From contig NZ_JACXAJ010000002.1 of the NCBI RefSeq assembly GCF_014773225.1, positions 1 through 64,000 on the forward strand: a stretch of DNA of 64,000 nt. The letters run 5' to 3'. Shown here one piece after another: positions 9,517-17,296 of this stretch. The position numbers were made by a program, and so were the translations under genes. Every line of letters begins with the position of its first letter. Positions within the stretch are counted from its first letter, which is position 1. Under the pieces are notes generated by a model. It saw only the letters and a list, made by a program, of their open reading frames with translations. It was not told the DNA's origin and made no database searches. This stretch comes from Pontibacter aquaedesilientis (lineage in GTDB: Bacteria > Bacteroidota > Bacteroidia > Cytophagales > Hymenobacteraceae).

Positions 9517-12500
9517 ATGCGTTTTACTATAAGGTTATTGTTGCTGTTGCTGCTCAGCGCCCTGGCACGCGAGACGGCTTACGCCCAGCCCAACGTGCAG
9601 ACTTTTGGCAGAAGCCGGATACAATACAAGGACTTCGACTGGAAGCTGTACAGCACACAGAACTTCAACATTTACTTTTATGAAGGCGGCGACGCGGCCG
9701 CCAAAAACGCTGCCGAGTATGCCGAGCGTGAACTGAAGCGCATCACCAGTTTCATCGGGTACTATCCCTACTCCAAAATCACGCTTATTGTCTACAACTC
9801 AGTTACCGATCTCAAGCAAAGCAACATCGGTATGCAGCGCGACCAGTTTCAGACTGGCGGCGAAACCCTCTTCCTGAAAAACAAACTGGAACTGGCCTTC
9901 GACGGCACCCAAACCAGTTTCAAGCGCGACCTCAGTTACCAGCTCACCGAGCTGCTGCTCAACGACATGATGTATGGTGGTAGTCTGAAGGAGGCCCTGC
10001 AAAGCAGTTACCTGCTGCGCCTGCCCGACTGGTTTGTCAGCGGCGTGGCGGCCTACACGGCAGAGGGCTGGAGCATGCGGATGGACAATTACATGCGCGA
10101 TATGCTGCTAGTAAACAACCAGCCGCGCATGGAAGACCTGCTGGCCCGAAACCAGGAGCTTGGAGGGCAGGCCATCTGGAATTACATTGCCGAGCGCTAT
10201 GGCTATACCTCCATTCAGAACATCCTCAACCTGACCCGCATAACCCGCGACACCGAGGTTGGCATCACGAGCAGCCTTAACATCCCATACAAACGGTTTC
10301 TGCAGGATTGCCACAACTACTACACCCAGATAAACACCCGTGCCGAAAACCCTTTGGTAAACCTGCCTGCCGAGCGAAAGCTTTTTACGAAGAATAAAAA
10401 GGGAATTCAGTATACCGAGCCCGTGCTCAACCCAGCCGGCACCTTGTTGGCTTATGCCGAGAATGAGAATGGCAACTATCAGATTGTGGTGAAGGAGGTG
10501 GGCAGCAACCGAAGCCGCGTAGTCTGGAAAAGTGGCTACAGAACCGTGGATCAGCGTGTAGACTACAAGCTGCCGGTGCTGGCATGGCGTACCAACACGC
10601 AACTGGGCTTTGTGGAGGCACGGCGCGGCGAGATGACCTTGCGCCAGATCGACGCAAGCCGGCGACGTTCCCGCATTCCGTTCTTCGACGACATCAGGAC
10701 AGCAGCCGTTACGCTTAGCCAATTCTCGCAGGTACTCGCCATGAGCTATTCGGAAGACGGTAATGCGATTGTAATGAGCGCGGTGCAAAACGGACAGACC
10801 GACCTATACCTGCTCTCGAGTGGAGGCCGGGTACAGCAACAGCTCACCAACGATATTTACGACGATACAAGCCCTGTTTTCCTGAAAGGAAGCGGTATCA
10901 TTGCCTTCAGTTCTAACCGTTTTGTAGAAACGACTGGCGAGGCGGCCTCAGGCACCTTCTCCAGCGTTGTGAACAACTATGACATCTTCCTGCTGCCGCG
11001 TGATGGCAGCGGTGCCAATGCCCGACAGATCACTTTTTCAATTGCGAGCGAGACGCGCCCAAGGGCTACAGCAGATGGTAACCTGGTATACCTGAGCGAA
11101 GAGACCGGGGTTAGGAGCCTATACCATTATGATGTGGCATCGGGTACCAGACGCCCCATCACCAACTTCATCCAGGATATTGAAAACTATGACTACAAAG
11201 GAGCCTCCAACACCCTGGCGCTAACGGCAGATGATGGTGCGCGCAGCTTTGTGTACTTGCTCCCGGCGTATACCTCATCAGTGCCAGACTCGCTTCCTAA
11301 GACCTCACGGCAGATTATACTGGAGGCACGCTCCCGCACACCTGTAACAACTTCCGCCTCCAGCCGAAATCTGATAGAAGGGGCGGCCCGGAAAAAGACG
11401 CAGCGGCAAGGCGAGGTGGACATAGAGAACTACCAGTTTGAGAGTGACCAGCAAGAGCAGCAACAGGCTGATACCAAGGTGCCGGCCCAGCGTGCCCGCA
11501 CCACAGCAGGTGGCGTGCCCATTGCCGGCCCCGTGGGATATGATTTGCGCTTCAGTATGCAGGAACTCATTACATCGGTGTACTCCGATCCGCAATTGGG
11601 CTTCGGGATAGTGGCCGGTGTGAATATGAGCGACCTGTTTGAGAATCACCACATACGGGGGAGCGCCTTCCTGCGCACCGATCTGGAGACGAGTCGTATG
11701 TTTGCTGAGTACATGAACCTGAAGAATCGTTTCGACATAGGCATGCAGTACCGCCGCGACGTGATAGTGGGGGAAGTGCCTGAGGTGCCCGGTTCGGTCG
11801 TGCGTTTCGGGAAGCATGAGTTTTCGCCTACATTGGTATACCCGCTTAGCTACAGCACCAGCATCCGGATGCAGCCTAAGTTTGTCAACACAAGATTTAC
11901 GTATGTAAACAGCTTCGTTACGCCTGATAGTGTGACGAATTTTGGCGGGGGCAACGTAGAGATCGTGTTTGACAACTCTGTGGTGCGTGGCGTGAATATG
12001 CTGGAGGGCACTCGCATGAAAGCGGGTTTGCTCACCCTGAAAAGCTTTGGCAGTGGCGCGGGTAACTTCAATAAGTTTTATGTTGACCTGCGCCATTATC
12101 AGAAAGTGCATCGGCAGATCATTCTGGCTGCCCGTTTAGGGTATGGCGCTTTCTTTGGCAATGCTCCCAAAAACTTTCTCATCGGGGGTATGGATAACTG
12201 GCTCTTCGCCTCTGAAGATGACCCGACTGACCGCAATGCGGTGACCATTCGCGCCCCTGCTGACCTTTTTTACTTGGATTATGTGACTCCTTTGCGGGGC
12301 TTTAACTTCAATACGCGTCGTGGGTCCAAGCACCTGCTGGCTAACGTGGAGCTGCGTGTGCCCATCGTGCAGTACCTGTACAATGCGCCAATACCGTCGG
12401 GTTTCTTCCGTAACCTGCAGTTTACAGCCTTCGCAGATGCCGGGTCGGCCTACAACGGTTCTAACCCTTTCACGGGCAACAACTCCATTAACACGCGCGT

Positions 12501-12705
12501 GATCGGTGGACGTATCGACCAGACTTCTACCAGTCCGTTTGAGATCACCGTGATTAACTATCGTAATCCTTTCCTGCTGGGCTATGGCTTTGGTGCCCGC
12601 ACCACCCTGTTTGGGGTATACGGCAAGGTCGATCTGGCCTGGAGCGAGGAGGACGATGCGCGCAGAGGGCCTAAGTTCTACATAACATTAGGCTACGACT
12701 TCTAA
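9517..12705 (+). CDS. Outer-membrane hybrid protein: peptidase-MA-like, TolB-type propeller, Omp85-type barrel
   Basis: This 1062-residue exported protein has a signal peptide ending AYA before QPNVQ. Residues about 40-210 resemble the peptidase_MA (gluzincin) fold found N-terminally in Bacteroidota TolB-like proteins. Residues about 280-600 contain repeated WD40/TolB-like propeller blades (SPVFLKGSGIIAFSSNR and similar). From about 675 a BamA/TamA-like barrel follows, with the RGFNFNTRRGSKHLLANVEL block near its end and a terminal Phe. The zinc motif is not intact: the HExxH place reads YQLTE and the WFxEG place reads WFVSG, so peptidase activity is unlikely. I infer a role in outer-membrane assembly or surface remodelling. 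It is co-transcribed with its neighbours. Confidence 0.82.
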   Translation: MRFTIRLLLLLLLSALARETAYAQPNVQTFGRSRIQYKDFDWKLYSTQNFNIYFYEGGDAAAKNAAEYAERELKRITSFIGYYPYSKITLIVYNSVTDLKQSNIGMQRDQFQTGGETLFLKNKLELAFDGTQTSFKRDLSYQLTELLLNDMMYGGSLKEALQSSYLLRLPDWFVSGVAAYTAEGWSMRMDNYMRDMLLVNNQPRMEDLLARNQELGGQAIWNYIAERYGYTSIQNILNLTRITRDTEVGITSSLNIPYKRFLQDCHNYYTQINTRAENPLVNLPAERKLFTKNKKGIQYTEPVLNPAGTLLAYAENENGNYQIVVKEVGSNRSRVVWKSGYRTVDQRVDYKLPVLAWRTNTQLGFVEARRGEMTLRQIDASRRRSRIPFFDDIRTAAVTLSQFSQVLAMSYSEDGNAIVMSAVQNGQTDLYLLSSGGRVQQQLTNDIYDDTSPVFLKGSGIIAFSSNRFVETTGEAASGTFSSVVNNYDIFLLPRDGSGANARQITFSIASETRPRATADGNLVYLSEETGVRSLYHYDVASGTRRPITNFIQDIENYDYKGASNTLALTADDGARSFVYLLPAYTSSVPDSLPKTSRQIILEARSRTPVTTSASSRNLIEGAARKKTQRQGEVDIENYQFESDQQEQQQADTKVPAQRARTTAGGVPIAGPVGYDLRFSMQELITSVYSDPQLGFGIVAGVNMSDLFENHHIRGSAFLRTDLETSRMFAEYMNLKNRFDIGMQYRRDVIVGEVPEVPGSVVRFGKHEFSPTLVYPLSYSTSIRMQPKFVNTRFTYVNSFVTPDSVTNFGGGNVEIVFDNSVVRGVNMLEGTRMKAGLLTLKSFGSGAGNFNKFYVDLRHYQKVHRQIILAARLGYGAFFGNAPKNFLIGGMDNWLFASEDDPTDRNAVTIRAPADLFYLDYVTPLRGFNFNTRRGSKHLLANVELRVPIVQYLYNAPIPSGFFRNLQFTAFADAGSAYNGSNPFTGNNSINTRVIGGRIDQTSTSPFEITVINYRNPFLLGYGFGARTTLFGVYGKVDLAWSEEDDARRGPKFYITLGYDF

Positions 12706-12713
12706 ACAAATAA

Positions 12714-13865
12714 ATGAACCGGAAAACAAAACGCTTCGGTCTGGGGACGGTGCTTGTTTTGGCGTTGCTGGCTGCCTGGCTGCATATGGCCGACAAAAAC
12801 TACGTTTACAAGGCCGTTTACCACAACTTCGCTGACATAGACGATCATCTCATCTTTCACCAGCGTAAAATCAAAGCGTCTGAAAAGCCTATACCTTGGG
12901 CTAAATCAAAGCAATACAACCAGCTGGAACTGCCGGCAGCATTGCAGCAGCTCCACCAGGATCTTCAATCGGTCGCATTTTTGGTCGTAAAGAACGACTC
13001 CCTGCTGTATGAGCAATACTGGGATGGTTACTCAGAAGAGTCGCTGAGCAATTCTTTTTCGATGGCCAAGAGTATCGTGAGTGTACTGATAGGTATAGCC
13101 ATAAAAGACGGCGACATCCGGAGCGTGGACCAGCCTGTAGGCGACTTTCTGCCGGAGTTCCGGGAAGGGGCCAAGGCCAAAATCACACTACGGCATTTGC
13201 TGTGGATGAGCTCCGGGCTGAACTGGGACGAGTCCTACAGCAATCCGCTTTCCATGACCACAGAGGCTTACTATGGCTCCAATCTTAAAAAAGTGATCGG
13301 CAGGCTGGAGGCGGTGGAAGAGCCGGGGCAGAAGTTCGAATACAAAAGCGGTGACACGCAGGTGCTGGGCTTTGTACTGGAGGCTGCCACGGGCATGAAC
13401 CTAGCCGATTACGCAGAACAAAAGCTGTGGCGCCCTTTGGGAGCCGAGCAAAAGGCAGAATGGAGTGTAGACCATCTGCGGGGAAATGAGAAAGCTTACT
13501 GCTGCTTTTTCTCTAACGCACGGGACTTCGCCCGTATCGGAAAGCTATACCTCAACCAAGGCATCTGGAACAGTGACACGCTGGTGGCACCGGATTACGT
13601 GAGGGCCTCCCTCACACCCAGCGGGTTGCCATCCGCTACCACGGGCGAAACTACTGATCACTCTGGTTACCAATGGTGGTTGCTCCCTAACTATAAAGGC
13701 CAGTTCATCTTCTATGCACGCGGCATACTGGGCCAATACATCATCGTTATACCTGAAAAAGAACTGGTAATAGTGCGACTTGGCAAAAAAAGGGGCGAGC
13801 GCATCAACAACCACCCCAGCGAGGTCATGGCCATAATCGATGCTGTCAATACAATGGTTCCTTAG
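12714..13865 (+). CDS. Serine hydrolase of the beta-lactamase (class C/AmpC-like) family
   Basis: This 383-residue protein has an N-terminal hydrophobic segment (residues about 9-25, anchor or signal) followed by a beta-lactamase-related fold. The nucleophile motif SxxK is SMAK at 116-119 and the second motif YxS is YKS at 210-212, the set used by esterases, penicillin-binding proteins and D-amino peptidases of this family. It starts 8 bases after the preceding gene and ends that operon. Resistance function cannot be inferred; EstB-like esterase or peptide hydrolase roles are equally possible. Confidence 0.88.
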   Translation: MNRKTKRFGLGTVLVLALLAAWLHMADKNYVYKAVYHNFADIDDHLIFHQRKIKASEKPIPWAKSKQYNQLELPAALQQLHQDLQSVAFLVVKNDSLLYEQYWDGYSEESLSNSFSMAKSIVSVLIGIAIKDGDIRSVDQPVGDFLPEFREGAKAKITLRHLLWMSSGLNWDESYSNPLSMTTEAYYGSNLKKVIGRLEAVEEPGQKFEYKSGDTQVLGFVLEAATGMNLADYAEQKLWRPLGAEQKAEWSVDHLRGNEKAYCCFFSNARDFARIGKLYLNQGIWNSDTLVAPDYVRASLTPSGLPSATTGETTDHSGYQWWLLPNYKGQFIFYARGILGQYIIVIPEKELVIVRLGKKRGERINNHPSEVMAIIDAVNTMVP

Positions 13866-14071
13866 GGTACATGCTGTTGTTCGTGCTTTCATGGATGGTC
13901 GCAGTTGAACTCCGGGAAGACCATCATTTCAAATCAAATGACTCAAGCTCAAAATTGAATAAACTTTGCATTCCCGCTGCATAGGTATCTTTCGGGAGCT
14001 TTTGCAGGCATGGCTGCGTATAAGTGAGGAATTATACCTAATTTGCAGGAACACCATACATACAAGTGCTT

Positions 14072-14953
14072 ATGTTGCAGTCCATGACAGGCTACGGCAG
14101 TGCCCGCCTCGATACTGACCAGTATTCTATTAACGTCGAAATACGATCGCTCAACTCTAAAGGGATGGACCTTAGCGTGCGCCTGCCGCGCTTTCTGTCG
14201 GAGCGGGAGTATGAGATCCGAACCATGCTCACCAAGGCACTTGTTCGTGGCAAGGTAAGCATCTGTGTAGACTACTCGAGAAATAAAACCCAAAAAGCTA
14301 AGAGCAATATTAATAAGGAGCTGCTGAAGGCTTACTATGAGGAGCTGAATGAGGCAGCCGATTTAGTGGGAGGGGCTAAGAACGACCTTTTCCGCCTGGC
14401 CTTGCACATGCCGGACGTGCTGCAGCAGGATCAGGGCGACGAAGAGTCCGGAGAAGCCGACTGGGAGGTGGTACAACCACTGGTACAGCAGGCACTCGAC
14501 AACATCAATTCTTTCCGTGCCGACGAAGGTAAAGCCCTCACAGCCGAAATCATGTCTTATATCGACCGCATCCGTATTCTTTTGGCTGAGGTGGAGAAGC
14601 ATGACCCGGTGCGTATGGAGCTTATCCGCAACCGTATCAAAAACCATATCATCGAAGTGTCAAGCTCGGAGCATTACGATCAGAACCGTTATGAGCAGGA
14701 GATGATCTATTATATGGAGAAACTCGATATAGCTGAAGAAAAGGTTCGCCTGATCAACCACCTGCATTACTTCACCGAAACGGTATACCTGCCAGAGCCG
14801 ACAGGGAAGAAGCTTGGCTTTATATCTCAGGAGATAGGGCGTGAGATCAATACGATCGGCTCGAAGGCGAATGACGCTACCATACAGCATCATGTGGTGG
14901 AAATGAAGGAAGAACTGGAGAAGATCAAAGAACAGATCAACAATATACTCTAG
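14072..14953 (+). CDS. YicC/YloC family endoribonuclease-like protein
   Basis: ATG at 14072 gives MLQSMTGYGSA, the canonical YicC beginning, so I prefer it to the GTG two codons upstream. The 293-residue protein carries the N-terminal YicC domain (SMTGYG, then NSKGMDLSVRLPRFL) and the C-terminal DUF1732 block (GFISQEIGREINTIGSKAND). YicC proteins have endoribonuclease activity and affect small-RNA turnover in E. coli. It is monocistronic here, followed by a strong terminator at 14975-15012. Confidence 0.93.
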   Translation: MLQSMTGYGSARLDTDQYSINVEIRSLNSKGMDLSVRLPRFLSEREYEIRTMLTKALVRGKVSICVDYSRNKTQKAKSNINKELLKAYYEELNEAADLVGGAKNDLFRLALHMPDVLQQDQGDEESGEADWEVVQPLVQQALDNINSFRADEGKALTAEIMSYIDRIRILLAEVEKHDPVRMELIRNRIKNHIIEVSSSEHYDQNRYEQEMIYYMEKLDIAEEKVRLINHLHYFTETVYLPEPTGKKLGFISQEIGREINTIGSKANDATIQHHVVEMKEELEKIKEQINNIL

Positions 14954-14974
14954 TATACTGAAATCTGAATTGTG

Positions 14975-15012
14975 AAATGCCTGCCGTTCCAAAAGAGCGG
15001 CAGGCATTTTTT
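14975..15012 (+). terminator. Rho-independent terminator of the yicC-like gene
   Basis: A 12-bp stem (14975-14986 with 14998-15009) with an 11-nt loop is followed by a T tract to 15012, 21 bases after the stop codon. Confidence 0.88.
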
Positions 15013-15313
15013 GTCTGTATATAAGTAGCTGATAGTCAGTGTGGTGAATTTTGTTTAAACACTGATGTGCGGGAAGACAAAACTTGAAAAAAAATTAAAA
15101 ATTTTTCAGAGAAATTTTTTGCCCGTTTTTGCAACTGAGTTTCTTAAACATGTCAAAATTCTTATATAAGTTACATTTAATGTTTTTATTGAACAGAACT
15201 TTTAAAGAGATGAATTTATGTAGTTAAAACATTGATTTTTAGCAAAGTAAGTGTGTTGCGTGTAATATAGTTTTGTTATATATTTCAGCATGTTTAACTT
15301 AAAATTATTATTA
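15013..15313. promoter_or_regulatory. AT-rich upstream region of the first M57 gene
   Basis: About 300 non-coding bases, much more AT-rich than the surroundings. A perfect Bacteroidota -7 element TAGTTTTG lies at 15268-15275, predicting a start site near 15281 and a leader of about 30 bases. No convincing -33 TTG lies at the usual spacing. At 15020-15040 is a dyad-containing sequence that recurs at 61293-61313. I see nothing else in the rest. Confidence 0.45.
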
Positions 15314-16114
15314 ATGAAAACAACACGTTTACTTGCTCTCATAGCTTTTGTAGCTATGTTCGTTTTCTCCTCTTGCCAGAAAGAAGAAGGAGAAGTAACA
15401 GCCAATGAGGTTTCGGCCATGACCCTTGCCAAAATCTCCAACTTAGGTTTCAATACAGATAATGTGCAGCGCGTTGACGGAGGCTACTTGGTCGAAGGTG
15501 ACATCATGCTCTCTGACAGTGACCTGAATGTATCGGCTAAGACCCAAGCCCTACGCGTAGGTGACGCGGAGCAGTACCGCACCACTAACCTGGTGAGCGT
15601 AGGCTCAAGCCGTACTGTACGCGTTGCCATCACCACTAGCCTTCCTTCTGCCTATGTGTCGGCGCTGGACGAGGCTATCCGCCGTTACAATGCTGAGAAC
15701 CTGCTCATCAAGTTCCAGCGTGTGTCTTCTAACTACGAGGTGCTTTTCTCTAAGGCACCAGCTGGGTCTTCTTACCTGGCCTCTGCTGGTTTCCCTTCAG
15801 GCGGCAATCCTTACAACAGTGTGAAGGTAAACTCTGACTACCTGGGTTCTAACCCTGGCACGAACTACCTGGCCACTATTCTGGCGCACGAACTGGGCCA
15901 CTGCATCGGTTTCCGTCACACCGACTACATGGACAGAAGCTACAGCTGCGGCGGTGCTTACTACAACGAGGGTGCCTCTACTGTGGGTGCTATCCACATC
16001 CCGGGTACACCGACAAGTGCTGACCCTAACTCATGGATGCTGGCCTGTATTGGTACTGGCGTAAACCGTCCGTTTAACTCCAATGACAAAACAGCCCTGA
16101 ATTACATCTACTAG
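15314..16114 (+). CDS. M57 family metalloprotease, surface lipoprotein (copy 1)
   Basis: Start 15314 (MKTTRLL) is chosen over 15290 because it gives a compact lipoprotein signal ending FSSC with the lipidated Cys at residue 21. The 266-residue protein carries a zinc site HELGHCIGFRHTD (His192, Glu193, His196, His202, Asp204), the extended HExxHxxGxxHxD ligand set of Peptidase_M57. The residues after Cys21 (QKEEGE) resemble the lipoprotein export signal known from Capnocytophaga, so I predict surface exposure. Four Cys are available for disulfides. It is paralogous to the gene at 16402 and ends at a strong terminator. The substrate is unknown. Confidence 0.88.
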   Translation: MKTTRLLALIAFVAMFVFSSCQKEEGEVTANEVSAMTLAKISNLGFNTDNVQRVDGGYLVEGDIMLSDSDLNVSAKTQALRVGDAEQYRTTNLVSVGSSRTVRVAITTSLPSAYVSALDEAIRRYNAENLLIKFQRVSSNYEVLFSKAPAGSSYLASAGFPSGGNPYNSVKVNSDYLGSNPGTNYLATILAHELGHCIGFRHTDYMDRSYSCGGAYYNEGASTVGAIHIPGTPTSADPNSWMLACIGTGVNRPFNSNDKTALNYIY

Positions 16115-16142
16115 TCATTAAATTTTTTAGGGAAATTTACTG

Positions 16143-16185
16143 AAAAAAGAAGCCCTTGCAGTTCGCTGCAAGGGCTTCTTTTTTT
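16143..16185 (+). terminator. Strong terminator after M57 copy 1
   Basis: A 19-bp stem (16143-16161 with 16166-16184) closed by a TTCG tetraloop, with A-rich left and T-rich right arms, lies about 30 bases after the stop codon. The two M57 genes are therefore probably separate transcripts. Confidence 0.92.
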
Positions 16186-16326
16186 ATTGTCATATACCAG
16201 ACCCAAGACTGTCGCCGGCGTGGTATGGCGATAGGCATTTATAAACAAAAAAATATAGTTGATCGGTAATGTTTTGGCTGGTAACTGGTTGTGAGTTGTG
16301 TAAGGTGCAGGTATTCAGTGCTATAA

Positions 16327-16338
16327 CCCTGCGCAGGG
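16327..16338. promoter_or_regulatory. 12-bp perfect palindrome upstream of M57 copy 2
   Basis: CCCTGCGCAGGG at 16327-16338 is a perfect palindrome about 65 bases before the M57 copy 2 start. It could be an operator or a hairpin. No known regulator site is recognised. Confidence 0.3.
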
Positions 16339-16401
16339 GTTGGCCTATAGTGAACTGTCGGCGTATACGTGTAGCATGTCTAACTTAATTTTCTGAGTCC
16401 T

Positions 16402-17196
16402 ATGTTTACAAAACGCTTACTGTTCTTCGCTCTGGCAGTTTTTGCCATCAGCTTTACTTCCTGCCAGCAGGAGGAAGACATCGCGACTAAAAATGAGGTT
16501 TCACCCATGACACTGGCTAAGATTGCCAAGCTTGGTTTCAATACCCAGCAAGTAGAGCAAGTAGATGGGGGCTATGTGGTGGAAGGCGACATTTTCCTGT
16601 CAAATGCCGATCTGAACACTTCTTTCAAAGAGATGGCGCTACGTGTAGGCGAATCGGAGCAGTATCGTACCAGTAATTTGGTATCGGCCCCAAGGACCAT
16701 AAGTATCAGTATCTCCAATCAATTACCGGGTTCTTATGTGGCGGCGCTGGACGAGGCTATCAATCGCTACAATGCCCAGGGGCTGGAACTCAGCTTTCAA
16801 AGGGTCTCTTCAAAGGGAGACATCAGCCTGACAAAAGCACCTCGGACGGCAAATTACCTGGCTTCTGCCGGCTTTCCATCGGGTGGCAAGCCTTATAATT
16901 CAGTAAAGATCAACTCAAACTACCTGGGCTCTAACCCGGGTACCAATTACCTGGCTACCATCATCGCGCATGAAATCGGCCATTGCATTGGTTTCCGCCA
17001 CACCGACTACATGGACAGAAGCTACAGCTGCGGCGGCTCTTACTACAACGAGGGTGCCTCTACTGTGGGCGCTATCCACATCCCGGGCACGCCAACCGGT
17101 CCGGATGCGAATTCCTGGATGCTGGCCTGTATTGCCAATGGCGTGAACCGGCCATTTAATAACAACGACAAAACAGCTTTGGGTTATCTGTACTAG
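16402..17196 (+). CDS. M57 family metalloprotease, surface lipoprotein (copy 2)
   Basis: This 264-residue paralogue of the preceding gene has the same architecture: lipoprotein signal ending FTSC (Cys21), acidic tail QQEED after the Cys, and a zinc site that is literally HEIGH (His190, Glu191, His194, His200, Asp202). Protein identity to copy 1 is high throughout the catalytic half. In DNA, a 38-base run around the zinc site is identical (16999-17036 with 15917-15954), including synonymous positions. It has its own 215-base upstream region and its own terminator. Function is probably extracellular proteolysis, target unknown. Confidence 0.88.
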   Translation: MFTKRLLFFALAVFAISFTSCQQEEDIATKNEVSPMTLAKIAKLGFNTQQVEQVDGGYVVEGDIFLSNADLNTSFKEMALRVGESEQYRTSNLVSAPRTISISISNQLPGSYVAALDEAINRYNAQGLELSFQRVSSKGDISLTKAPRTANYLASAGFPSGGKPYNSVKINSNYLGSNPGTNYLATIIAHEIGHCIGFRHTDYMDRSYSCGGSYYNEGASTVGAIHIPGTPTGPDANSWMLACIANGVNRPFNNNDKTALGYLY

Positions 17197-17212
17197 CAAG
17201 AATAGGTATAGT

Positions 17213-17262
17213 AAACAGCAACGCATCGCTTCTGTCGTGGCAGGAGCGATGCGTTGCTGTTT
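17213..17262 (+). terminator. Terminator after M57 copy 2, flanked by AGGTATAG repeats
   Basis: An 18-bp perfect stem (17213-17230 with 17245-17262) with a 14-nt loop lies 16 bases after the stop. It is immediately flanked by direct copies of AGGTATA (17204-17210 and 17264-17270). Its base composition lets it work in both directions between the convergent M57 and subtilase genes. Confidence 0.85.
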
Positions 17263-17296
17263 TAGGTATAGGCAAGGCTATCGGTTGAGTTTGCAA

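Noticed and set aside
13894..13925. Weak inverted repeat after the serine hydrolase gene as a terminator
   Set aside because: Only 7 bp with an 18-nt loop and no T tract.
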